Below are positions 22,195 to 33,617 of a DNA stretch of 64,000 nt, one piece after another. This stretch comes from Helianthus annuus. Its lineage: Eukaryota > Streptophyta > Magnoliopsida > Asterales > Asteraceae. Where the stretch lies: contig NC_035433.2 of assembly GCF_002127325.2 (NCBI RefSeq), forward strand, positions 124,650,088-124,714,087, given 5' to 3'. The translations under genes were made by a program, and so were the position numbers. Within the stretch, counting starts at the first letter, position 1; the number at the start of each line of letters is the position of its first letter. The notes below the pieces were generated by a model. That model saw only the letters and a list, made by a program, of their open reading frames with translations. It searched no databases and was not told the DNA's origin.

Positions 22195-23182
22195 ACGTTA
22201 CCCGTGCGTTGCGACGGGATATTTGTTATTAAAGTCATTTATATACTATTATTTTGCAACATATTGTTGCATTAGTAGTTGTACTCATTGCTTAAAGTTT
22301 AGTATTATTAATTTGCATCGTTGCATTATATTATATAATATTAATATTAATATTAATTTGAAATTTGAAAAATGTTGGTATATAGTGGTTTGTACATGAT
22401 GCTTAATAAGTTTTTTATGCATAGTTGTGTTGTACATGATGCTTAGTGATGTTGTACCCCATGTTTTTGGGTTTTTTTTTAATTCATGTTTCACTTTAAA
22501 CCCAAAACTACTTAATTTTGTAATTTTAACCCAAAAGTTTTTAGTTTTTCCAACTAAAGCTCATAACCCTTTTACTTTCAACTTTGATCCCTATGTTTTT
22601 CATATTTTGCAAAATTTTTCGTTTTACGTTTAGATATAAATTTTGCGACTTAACATGGCACAACGTGTGTGTGTGGTTCAACGATTTTACGTTTTGTTAT
22701 ACCCTTCATTCTAAATTTTGCGAGTTAACATGGGGCAACGTACGTGTGTGGTTCAGTGCGTTTACGTCGTCTATTTTTTTCGTTTAATAAGTTCGTCACA
22801 ACGTGCGGGTCCTAAATCGAGTTGGTTATTATTTTCTATTTTTATATGTTGGTCTAATTTTCCACGTTAAGACGCCGCAACTTCAATGTTGGTGGCCGTT
22901 GGCTATAGGGTGGCATTGGTGCTATTTTTCACGGTTTTACACCCACGCCGCAACGCGGGGAGCTTAATACGATAGGTTATTTATATGGATACAAGTCATA
23001 TAACGTAGTAATTATGATACCATGAATTGTATTGGGATTATTTGGTGAATTACTTGTTTGTATAAGATAGTAATACAGACTTAACCGATAAAAACATCTT
23101 TAACACATTGTAAATGTGAATCTGATCAACAACATGTCAATTTCGTTGGCCGCAATGCAACGCGCGCGGGTTAATATTCTAG
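22195..23182 (+). mobile_element. Helitron-like cluster, 3' end at CTAG (23179-23182)
   Basis: The 22440-22970 part is homologous to 14585-15087, with the same series of ACCC-TTT stretches and CAACGTGTGTGTGTGG. A second terminus follows: GCAACGCGCGCGGG, then ATATTCTAG and T. GC-rich hairpin words at 22205-22230, 22945-22965 and 23150-23170 suggest nested or abutting copies. No protein is encoded. Confidence 0.45.
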
Positions 23183-24192
23183 TTAGTATCAATATATAAG
23201 ATGCAAAACTTGGTTAGTTTAGTAATAAGTTATTATAATGTGTACTATTTCGTTATAAAATTTGCTATATTAAGAAAAACTTTTAAATTTGGTTTATATG
23301 AAGTATTGTTTCCTTACTATTAATCAAATAACCAATAATATTAACAAATAATCATTAATGTGTTGTGTTTTGACGCGACACCCCTCTCTTAAGTCATGTC
23401 ACAACGAATGTGACCGTTTAAGGCCTCATGGTATGTTACACGTTTCTGGGCGTTTTGTTCCGAAAGGCGGTGGTGGAAATTGTGGCAGAGGTTGTTACTC
23501 ATGAATAAATAAAAATAAATAAATATTTTTTAAAATATTAATACCACACGTCAATCTCCAAAAACAAACAACTAAGACTATCACGTACCAGTTAGTAACT
23601 CCCATTTCGCAAAGGTTCGGGCTAACCTGTGTGTCTCATCATCTAATCTAGCTTACATCCCTACACTCAAGTCCACATGTTCGGTTTAATAAAGTGTTTA
23701 CAGCAAAGTTAATTAGCTTGTTTGGAAACTATTTAATTAAAATGAGTTAATTTTGTACAAAAATAATAGTTTAAAATTTAAAAATTGTTTAAATATTTTC
23801 CCTGATTTACATTTAATCATATTGCTAAAACAATAAATACAAAATAACCCTAATTGTTCGAATATTCAAATACACGATTAAATTTTGCATACATAAAGAA
23901 TAAAAAGCTAGTAAAAATCAAATGATTTATTATGTTGAGAGGAAGCGATGATGAGAAAAGCAATATCACTAAGAAAAGCAAAAATTAAATAAGGGAAATG
24001 ATAAATAGATTCAAAACAAGAATTAATATACCAAATTATTCAACTTGATAATGATTAACTACATTAATACATTATTTTATTTCAAAGTCAAAAGTAATAA
24101 TTATATCTTAATTACTTTTGACTAGTAAGGTCCAATAAAATTCATTTTTTTACGTTTTGCTCTTTAGTTAATATCATCTTTTCAACTTTCAA
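23183..24192. other. AT-rich intergenic DNA before the LINE
   Basis: I see no gene or clear repeat. It may include the LINE's 5' UTR. The upstream motif AGTTAATATCATCTTTTC (about 24165) loosely resembles the sequence after the LINE tail (AGTTAACTATACTGTTTTC), but this is too imperfect to call a target duplication. Confidence 0.4.
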
Positions 24193-26033
24193 ATGGTGAG
24201 GGGAGGGCCGTGGTCCGATGTTATCTACCGGAAAAACAGAAGGGGAGAAAATAAGGTACTGCCAGTCACAACATTTTTCGTGACAAACCTTCCAGGTGGG
24301 GTTACGAAATCTCTGCTCTGGAAAGCTTTCCAGCCACATGGGAGGGTAAAGGATGCTTATGTAGCTAAGAAAAGAGATGATAGAGGTAATTTTTTTGGGT
24401 TTGTTAGGTATGAAGGGGTGACGGATGTGGATATGGTGCTTCGGGGGATGAACACGGTTAGAATCTACGAGGCACAACTGAGTGTGACGGTTGCAAGGTT
24501 TGATAAGAACCAACCAAAACCAGGGAATCCTAGAGAATCGACAGGCTTCAGAGCCGGGGTCAGACAAGAGAAACCCACAGCACATTACCGTCCGATGTAT
24601 GAGTATGTGCCAAAGATCGTTCTGAATGGGCGGTCATACGCTGATGCGCTAGTGGGGTCTGTTGATAAGCAAGGAAGCAAGGTTAAAAGAGTGGAGGTGG
24701 AAGGCAGAATGGGCATGTATCCTGACCACTGTATGATGCGCGCTGTGATTGTGGAAGTAAAGAGTGTTATGGCATTAGAGGAAATCCGTACTTTGTTGGA
24801 TGTGGGTGGCTACGTGGATAATCCAGTGAGTTATTTGGGTGGGCTTAAGTGCATGGTGGTGTTCAAGGAGAAGCGCCTAGCTTTACATTTCATAGATAAT
24901 GAAGCAATAGCATGGTCCAGCGTCAGCTTGTCCGCAACACTTTGGAGAGGGCAAGACTTGGTGCATAACAGATTGGTATGGCTGAAAGTGTTGGGCGTCC
25001 CCATCCACCTAAGGGACTCTAGGTTGTACAATAAGGTTGGTGAACTGTTTGGGACCATTATAGAAGGCTCAAAGTTCTCGTGGGCGGTGTCGGATAACTC
25101 ATGTGGAGTGTGTGGGATTCTCTCGGACGTTAAACGTAGGATCGATGAACAAGTGGAGGTGGTGTGGAAGGGTAACTCCTACAATGTGTGGGTTATGGAA
25201 GAAGAGAACCCGTGGATAAAGTCGATAATTCAGGAGTTGTCTTATACTCCTCCATCTTCACCATCCAAATCTGGAGACTCAATTGATCAGCCGCTTGAGG
25301 AGGTTGAAGAAGGAGAAATTCTGGTAACTGAAAATAATGGTGAATCGCCGACCATCGGAGAAGATGAACGGGTGGGTAGGGTTCCGGGGGAAGTCGAACA
25401 GATGGATAGGGGTGGCTTGCATGGGGAATTTGAAAAGACAGGTGGTTCTGCGGCGACAGGGTTGCATGAGGATCAAGGTTCGAGGAGAAATAATGATCCA
25501 CATGTAGAAGAGGTGGGACCACATTATTTTAATCCAACGAGTGGAGGTTTTTAGTGGGGTCAGCTGGAGTGTTGGGCCAAGCCCAGAATAGGAATTCACG
25601 TAAGAGGCCTGGGAGGGTATTGAGCCCTAATACTCCTAATGTGAGGTCTAGGCCTGGTGGATCCAATAATGGGGAAGAAAGTGGGGCCTGGTCTTTTGAC
25701 TTGAATTTTGCAGCTCCAGATGACCAAGGTATTAGGAACGAGGTTTCTAATCACAGTCCAAATCAATTTGGAGATAATGGGATTGCTGTGGATATGGAGG
25801 CGGAGAATAGCGAGGAACTAAGGGGTACCGCCAATCAGTCCCCGGTTTTGATTCAACGATCCGATCACACCAGGTTAGGTGTTCACGAGGCTCCTGCGTC
25901 TGAAAAGACAATCCAGAAAGAGGTAGAAACAACGATTGAAGTTGGCACCAAAGTTGGTTTTCAGGTGACTGGCTGCGACAATCAGGTCAGTGCGATTATT
26001 ATGGGTGAAGGGGGACAAGATGATTCTCAATGA
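24193..26033 (+). pseudogene. LINE ORF1 protein with RRM domain
   Basis: ORF1 encodes the nucleic-acid-binding chaperone of plant L1 elements. An RRM occupies about residues 27-105 (TTFFVTNLPGG = RNP2-like, NFFGFVRYEG = RNP1-like). The motif RSYADALVG follows near residue 150, then a region with the DUF4283-like GLKCMVVF and WLKVLGVPIHLR motifs. The C-terminus is acidic and low-complexity. The first frame stops at 25554, and homologous reading continues in another frame to 26033, so a small indel near the T5 run at about 25547 is likely. The terminal TGA overlaps the ORF2 ATG (AATGA at 26029-26033), the usual compact arrangement. Confidence 0.8.
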
Positions 26034-28904
26034 ATTTTTTGTCAGTTAATTTAAGGGGGGTCAGGGACCAGAGGAAGGTGGATTGGATTTGGGTCTCAAA
26101 ACGTCCCACGGAGTTCACTTTCTAGCAATTCAAGAAACGAAGTTGGGGGGTCTGGCAAATTTTATGGTTAGCAGCTTGTGGGGCAAATTAATTTTTGAGT
26201 CGGAAGAAGTTAGGGCGGTAGGTCGGTCAGGAGGCCTTCTGTGCCTATGGAATCCTTCTGTTTTCGAATGCCTACATGTCATCAAGAGGCAACGGTTTAT
26301 GGTTATCACTAGGAAACTGAGGCAGTTGGGTGTGCTGATTAATGTAGTTAATGTTTATGCATACAATGATTGTATTCAACGCAGGGGCTTGTGGAGGGAT
26401 TTGCTTGGTATAAGGCGAGCGTTAGCTGGGTTGTGGGTCTTTGTTGGGGATTTCATCGATGCGAGAGAACCATCGGAGAGGTTTAATTCTGAGTTTGTTT
26501 CCTTAAACGCGACCTTTTTTAATCAGTTTATTGAGATGGCAGGGTTGCTCGAGTACCAAATGGGCGGTAGAAAGTTCACTTACCACTCGGATAACGGCGC
26601 GAACATGAGTAAGTTGGATAGGGTCCTTGTATGTAACGAATTCATGAATTCTTGGCCACTGGCATCTTTGGTGGCCCTCTCGAATGTAGTTTCCAACCAC
26701 TGCCCATTGTTGTTATCTGTTACGCCATCGGATTTCGGTCCAATTCCTTGTAGGATTTTTAATTCGTGGTTGGAATTGCCTGGGCTATTAGGGTGTGTAG
26801 AGGAGTGGTGTTCTCTGTTCAGGTTCGAAGGGAGAGCTGACTTGGGGCTGGCAATAAAACTGAAGTGGGTTAAGTTTAAAATTAAACATTGGGTAGAAAA
26901 CTTTAAAGCTGAAAGGGAAACTGATTATGTAGCGAAAGTCCATCAGCTGGAGGCGTTCTAAGTGGAGGCAGAGGAGAGGGTTCTGTCACAACAAGAATTG
27001 GAAACAAGGGCGGATTGTAGAAAGTTTATCATGGAAGTGGGTAGGCAAAAAGTCATGGATTTAAAGCAAAAGTCGAGGGTTCGGTGGGCGGTAGAGGGGG
27101 ACGAAAACATAGCTTTTTTTCATGGAGTTGTGAACGCTAATACGAGTAATAATAGGCTGAATGGGCTGTTGATAAATGGGGTTTGGGAAACGAATCCGCC
27201 TCTTATTAAAGATACGGTATGCTCTTTTTTTGCTGAAAAATTTAAGGAGCCGGTTGTGAATAGGCCTGGCCTTGTTTGTCCGAACCTTGCGACCTTATCG
27301 CATAAGGCAGCAGCAAGGTTAATCGTCCCTTTTTCGAGCCTTGAAATTAAAAAAACGGTATGGGATTGCGGTGGGGATAAAGCCCCGGGGCCGGACGGGG
27401 TGAATTTCAGCTTTTTTAAGAGGTGTTGGGCTTGGGTGCAAGCTGATTTTCATAAAGTGTTTGAGGAGTTTTACCTGAATGTCGATATTAGTCAAGGCTG
27501 CACATCGTCCTTCCTTGCTCTCATCCCGAAGTGTAGTGACCCGGGAGGCCTTGGCGACTATCGCCCAATAAGCCTTATCGGGTGTGTCAACAAGGTTATT
27601 TCAAAGGTGTTGGCGAATCGGCTGAAAACGGTCATCCAAAGTCTCATTTCGGAAGAACAAACCGCGTTTTTGGCAAGCAGGAGTATTTTGGATGGGCCGT
27701 TGATTCTTAATGAAATTATTCCTTGGATGAATAGGAATAAAAAGGCGGGTATGGTCTTTAAAGTAGACATTGAGAAGGCATATGACTCACATAACTGGGA
27801 TTTTCTAAAATCTATGTTAAGCCAAATGAACTTCCCGCCGGTTTGGATAAATTGGGTAATGGCGACTGTTACAACAGCACGGGCTTCGGTCATAGTAAAC
27901 GGCTCGCCTACGCAGGAGTTTAATTGTTATAGGGGGCTTCGACAGGGTGACCCGTTGTCACCTTTCCTATTTATAATCGCAATGGAAGCTTTATCTTGTG
28001 TGATTAAGAAGGCGTGTACAATTGGGTTGTATAACGGGGTGGGGTTTGCAAATAGCGGGTTGACCTTGACACATTTTTTATTTGCGGATGACGCAGTTTT
28101 TGTTGGGGAATGGTCAGAGATGAATGCAAGAAACCTTAATAGGATACTTCGGTGCTTCTTTCTTGTGTCGGGTTTAAAAGTTAACTTGGGAAAAAGCTGC
28201 TTGTTTGGTGTGGGGGTGGGGGCGGGCCAAGTACAAACCATGGCAAACATCCTCGGGTGCAAAGCGGGTTCGTTTCCATTTATTCATTTGGGGTTACAGG
28301 TCGGAGCTAACATGAACTTGGTTAAAAACTGGAAGCCCGTTGTCGAGGCTTTCAGAAAAAGGTTATCGGCTTGGAAAGCAAACGTCCTCTCGGTGGGTGG
28401 GAGAATTACACTTGTAAAGTCGGTTCTAAACGCGCTCCCGACATACTATTTTTCACTATTTCGAGCGCCCCAACAGGTTATTGACCAACTTGAACGTATT
28501 CGTAGAGACTTTTTATGGGGGTCCACACCCGAGCATTCTAAGATGAATTGGGTGGCGTGGATGAATGTTATGGGTCCGAAAATCCGAGGCGGGTTGGGAA
28601 TTGGGTCCTTAAAGGAGGCGAATCTGGCCATGATGGCAAAGTGGTGGTGGCGGTTCAAAACCGATAAAATGAGCTTATGGAGAAGGGTCATCTGGTGCTT
28701 GCATCACAGTTCGAGAACTTGGAATTATATACCAGGTAGACTTTCGAATGCAGGCCCATGGAAACAGGTGGTTAAAATTGGCGACGACTTAAAAAAATAT
28801 GGTGTTGAGTTGGGCATTTTGTTTAGGGCGACTCTGGGCCATGGCCGGTCAGTCTCCTTCTGGAAAGACTGCTGGTTGATGTCTGTTCCTCTGTGCATCA
28901 GGTT
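26030..28904 (+). pseudogene. LINE ORF2, endonuclease and reverse transcriptase (5' part)
   Basis: ORF2 begins MNFLSVNLRGV and shifts frame near 26085 to continue LKTSHGVHFLAIQETK, the start of the APE-like endonuclease. Two conserved endonuclease positions are changed: GDFN reads GDFI, and the SDH motif reads SNH. A TAA at 26959-26961 interrupts the frame. The reverse transcriptase follows intact in sequence: DYRPISLIG, KVDIEKAYDS, GLRQGDPLSPFLF and the catalytic FADD (about 28083-28094). The reading frame is then broken at 28904 by the LTR element, and the last ~27 residues of the 26962-28986 ORF are LTR sequence. Confidence 0.9.
28900..28904 (+). other. Target site duplication AGGTT (left)
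   Basis: AGGTT directly before the left LTR is repeated directly after the right LTR at 36115-36119, confirming a clean insertion into the LINE. Confidence 0.95.
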
Positions 28905-29375
28905 TGTTAGTGCACCTACGTCTGCTGACTACGTCTTCCATCAAGTCATAAAGATTGAGCAGATCAGAAATGACACGGAATCCTAGAATAGGTTATTTGT
29001 ATATGAATCGCTTATGTGTACATAGTTCTAGGATCGCCTTTGTGTCTATATCAGTCATGGATCGCTCATAGGGTAATATAAGTGGACCGCTTATATGGCT
29101 CTATGTAGGACCGCTCATACGGACATGTCGTATGAGCGGCCTAGCTAGTCTATATATAGTAGGGGCGATCCAAGCACATAGTTAACGGTGTATTTTTCCG
29201 GTGAGCCACGAAGTGCTGCCGAAGTGCTGTCAGAACGTGTAATTGTGTTTGATATCAATATAACAGCAAGATTAAAGTGAATTCAGCTTCAATTGCACCG
29301 AATTATTAGTTTCCGCCTCTTAATTCGGATACGAGCTTCTCTGAACGACTCGTTAGGTCGACGAACGATCCTACA
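28905..29375 (+). repeat. 5' LTR of the gag-only element
   Basis: Begins TGTTAG and ends CTACA. A TATA box (TATATATA) lies at 29151-29158. Upstream of it, 29005-29142 carries five direct copies and one inverted copy of a GGNYCGCTYA-type motif at ~25-bp spacing. Confidence 0.93.
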
Positions 29376-29377
29376 AG

Positions 29378-29391
29378 TGGTATCAGAGCTC
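29378..29391 (+). other. Primer binding site, initiator tRNA-Met type
   Basis: TGGTATCAGAGCTC lies two bases after the LTR end, the standard PBS of plant copia elements. Confidence 0.9.
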
Positions 29392-29585
29392 AGGAGGAGG
29401 AGTTCTTGCCATTTTAGCTGCTATTCTTCTGATTTTCTACACTTTCTTCACTTATTCAAAATTTTTCACGATAAAACAAGCTCAAAATCACACAGTGCAC
29501 TCGGAATCATGAATTAACAAATCCTTGAAGTTTTCAGATCTAAAATCGAAGTAGAAACCAAGATTTTAGGGGTTTTGTTCATTCA

Positions 29586-29874
29586 GGATCGCTCAAAAGA
29601 TGACGTAAGCTTCTGGATCGCTCGAAATTGTCGTCTTGGATCGCTTATTTGACAGTTTCTGGGCCGCCTATTAGTCCAAGTTGTCTGAGCCGCTCGAACG
29701 AACAACGTTTGAACCGCTCGAACGAACATCTCCTGGTCCGCTCAAACGGATAGTGTTTGGTTCGCTCATCCGGTTAAGTGCTTGGTCTGCTCTTTAGTCA
29801 GATCGCTTATTTGACGAATCGCTCGAACAGACGTTGTTTGGTCCGCTTATTCGACAAGCTTATTGGACCGCTTA
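29586..29874 (+). repeat. ~24-bp periodic GGNYCGCTYA array in the leader
   Basis: Thirteen copies of a 10-base head motif (GGATCGCTCA, GGTCCGCTTA and variants) start at 29586, 29615, 29638, 29661, 29687, 29711, 29735, 29759, 29784, 29800, 29816, 29840 and 29865. Most spacings are 23-26 bp; two are 16. Spacers drift around GAACGAACA-TGTTT. The array lies in the untranslated leader, ending about 80 bp before the gag start. Confidence 0.85.
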
Positions 29875-29951
29875 TTGATCCACTCAGTTTGTTTATTTGA
29901 ACAGTTTGTAAAAGCTAGGAAATTGTTGAGAATTTGTGAACAATTTGAAAG

Positions 29952-32900
29952 ATGGATACTGATTTTTATAATGCCTTTGCTACCCCGGCCTCGATTACTC
30001 AAAGTGCTTTGATAGAAAATGAAACTGGAACGTCTCAAAAACCACCGAAACTCATGGATATTGATGATTACAACGTGTGGTCGGAACGATTCGGAAATTG
30101 GGTTGAAGCTTATCATCTTGATGCGTGGGAACACACCGAGGAACGATATGTTAAACCCACAAAGGACAATGTTGTGAATGGTACTCCGCTAACACTTAGA
30201 GAGATGAGTACTGCAGATAAAAAGAAATATCGGGATGAGAAATTGATGGTGAGTCTGCTTCAGCAAGCTATAAAGGAAGATATCTTGATACTGCTTCAAC
30301 ATGATGGAACTGCATATTCTATTTGGACAGAGTTGGAAGCAAAGTTTACGGGAAGTGATGATATGTTAAAGAACAAAATGTCTCTCATGAAGAAAGAATT
30401 CGATTTATTTCGTGGTTTAAAATCTGAAAACACCAAGCAAATTATTGATAGATATTGTAACTTGGTGAGAAATATGACAAAACTTGGCATTAAGAAAGAT
30501 ACTGATGAATTAATTGAAAAACTTGCAGATGCCCTTCCACACGAAACATGGGGAACATTTCTGATGATGCTAAGATCTAACAGAAAAGATTACAGAGCTA
30601 TGACCTTGGGAGATTTTATCAAGCATTTGGAAGCTCAAGAAATGGAGTAGAGAAAGATTGCTAGGATGAAGAACTACGATGGAGAGCAGGATATCAGTCT
30701 GTACTACAAGCATGGTGCTACTGATTCAACAAAGTTCTCTCCTAAGATCGAAACTGCTTACAGTGTTAAAGATTCTACTGAAAAAAAGACATCTCAGGGA
30801 TCAAGCAACAGCACAAGATTTTCATCTTTTGATCCTAACATCTCTGTAACAAAGAATGGTAGAAAACTTCAGTGTAACATTGTGTTAAGCCTTGAGAATG
30901 ATCAAGATTACACTGAAGATATTGCAAAAAATCAAATGTCTTTGTTAGGGATGACTTTAGAGTCTTATAGTTGTTTTGTTGCAGGAAAGATCGGAAATCC
31001 AATGCTCACGAAAGAGGATTACGATCAAATTGATGCTGAGGAAATGGAATTGATGGATATAAAATGGTGTATGGCGAGTGTGATGAGACGCGCTGAAAAG
31101 TTCAAACAAATTACTGGCCGTGATGATTTTCGTGATGCAAACGTTTCAACTTTAGGTTTTGATAAATCTAAAGTTACATGTTTTCGTTGCAGGGAGAAGG
31201 GGCATTTCAAGAGAGAATGCAAAAACCGTGAAGCTACCGGTGCCCCGAATCCTTTCGGAAACAATGATTATCACAAGAAGGCCATTTATCATCAAATCAC
31301 TCAACCAGCACAGCAGCATCAGGCACAAACGGCTCATGGGAGAGATGTGGCTGATAAAAGAGCATGTGTTGTTAGTCAGGGAAAATATGATAATTTTACC
31401 TGGGAAAAGTATCTTCCAAAAGATAGCAAAGTGTGTCTAGCTGAACAAGATGATGAAAAAATGGCTGAAGGTTTTACCTGGGATGATTTTTGTCCAGATC
31501 AAAATCTTATGGCCAAAGAGATGTCTAAAAATACTTCTCATGCTTTCTTTGCTAATGCTTATGATTTGAAATGTGCAGAAAGATGCAGAAAAGTCATGGA
31601 AGCTGCTGAAGAGAGACGAAGAAAGATCATAGAGGAGGCTGAAGAGGAAGAGAGATTGAAGGAAGAAGCAAAAGCTGAGAAATTGAGAAGAGCTCATTTT
31701 TTAAATTCAAGCAGGACAGTGAAAGAGGTTCCTGAATTTGAGATTAAAGTGGATGCTGAACCGGTCATGGTCCAAGAAAAGTGCATGAACTGTGATTCGC
31801 TGATTAAGCAGAACAATGAGCTGTTGCACAATATTCACAAGTTGAAAGAATCGTATGATACTATGAACAGAGAAATCAACAAATATACAGATTCTGATGG
31901 TGAACAAGCTGAAGCTATGAATACTTTAAAGATAGCTTATCTGAGACAGCTTGATACGGCGAACTATAACATAAAGAAATGTGCAGATCTCGAGCTTGAG
32001 TTAGCAACACAAAAGATAGAAACTGAGAAAGTTAAGAAATTATTAGACAGTTACTCATGTTCTACTTTTGTTGTTGACAGGATTTATCCAGTTGTGAAAG
32101 ATTTGAAGACTTTTGAAGAAGTGAAGATATTTGAAGAAGAAAAATCCGTGACAAAAGATGAAGAAGAAAAATTGAAAGTTTCTGGTAAGAAACCGAGTGT
32201 ATCCTACAATAGATGTCCGCCCCCGGTCGAAAATGGATATTCACCTCGAAATCCAAATTCAGAAAGAGTCAATAAAGCAATCAATTTGAAATGGGAGTCT
32301 GGGCCGTCGGATAACTTGCCAGAGAGTATCGATGTAACGTACACGTCATCAGACACTGATCATGAGTCAAAGTTGATAAAAAGTGTGGTCGATCAGGTGT
32401 TAGATAAAGATGACAGTGAGGAGTCAAATCCAGAGTCCAAACCCGAGTCAAAGTCTGGGTCAAATACGTCAAAGCCGACAAATAAAAAGGACAAACGGGT
32501 TTATGATAAAGAATTTTTACTTTCGAAATCTAATTTGAATGATGAATCAGTCAAAGTGGCATATACTTTGAAAGGTTCTGACAAATTATATTCAGATGAA
32601 AGTTTTCCAATAAGAAGTGTCAGATTTGAAATGATTCACAAGGTTCTCAAAATCACAGAAATTAATTTTTGTGAAATAAAAGATTTCAATCTTAATGGAA
32701 AACCTAAACAATAGTCTTCAAGAGATCAACAGAGAATCAACAAGAAAATGGGTTACAATTGTGGTTATAGTTTTCAAAGGAAACCAAACCATAATCGTAA
32801 TCACAAAAAGAAAGGTCTTGGTTTTGTTACACAGAAAAACTATAAAAATGAAAAAGTTTATAAACCAAAAACAATGTTTGTTGCAGGAAAAACAACAGAA

Positions 32901-33617
32901 GCTGAAAAAGAGAAATCATTCAGAAATCAGACAAATCAAGAATTCCTTGCTAAGAAGCAAGAGGGCATGAAGAAGAAAGAGGATCCGAAGAAGGTTGAAA
33001 AGAGATCTTTTTTTCAGTGTAAAGCTGTGGGTCATGTTGCGAAAGATTGTCCAAAGACATTTCGACCAAAACAAGAAGTCTCAAGAAAAATGAAAGAAAA
33101 AGTTGTTGAAAAGACTGAACTGTCAACCCGGAAGTTCACAGGCTTTGAGAATTCGACTTATGAGAAAGGAGAATGTTCAAAGAATGCTTCCAAAAGAATA
33201 GACAATGCTACAAATCAGAAATGGGTTGTAAAAGGTTCAGGTAACAAGTCTGGTGATGAATCTGATTCCATAAAATCAGAGGAGCCACGTGTTGAGAAAA
33301 AGATTGAAAAGAAAATTCAGAAAGTGGACGATGTGAATTTTCCGCCACTAAATGCTAAAAATTACAAATCTAAAATCGGAAAAGTTGAAATATCAAATCA
33401 GTTTTATTCTGACAAGAAGAAAATTGATGTTGAAAAAACTTTCAATGGAAATGTAAAACGCATCTTTGGAAAAATGGTCAGTGGTAAGGCCCAAAGCATT
33501 CAGGATTTTTATGCTTCCAAAGGATGGGTTTACAGGTCAGTTGAAAGGAATGATGAAAACAATGAGGTTACACCCAAGGAAGGTCAGGCTTGGGTGGATA
33601 TATTTTTTCAAGAATGA
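29952..33617 (+). CDS. Gag-like polyprotein, one frame with two in-frame TAG codons
   Basis: A single frame of 1,221 codons is interrupted only by TAG at 30648-30650 and 32712-32714. Segment 1 (232 residues) is a UBN2/DUF4219-type copia gag capsid region (YNVWSERFGNWVEAY, IWTELEAKF, DRYCNLVRNM). Segment 2 (about 682 residues) has a CCHC zinc knuckle, CFRCREKGHFKREC, near its residue 170. A long Glu/Lys-rich coiled coil follows, with EAAEERRRKIIEEAEEEERL. Segment 3 (about 289 residues) is basic and holds a second knuckle in which the first Cys is replaced (FFQCKAVGHVAKDC). It ends YASKGWVYRSVER...DIFFQE. Gag would form the particle and bind RNA. The TAGs may be point-mutation decay or may split the product; the sequence around them does not match a known readthrough context. 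Confidence 0.8.

Noticed and set aside
24165..24182. LINE target duplication with 36982-37001
   Set aside because: The match AGTTAA..TAT..TTTTC needs gaps and mismatches, so it is not convincing.
30648..32714. Programmed readthrough at the two TAG codons
   Set aside because: The following bases (AGA AAG and TCT TCA) do not match the known plant-virus type context, and a Gln codon mutated by C-to-T is the simpler explanation; kept only as an open question.
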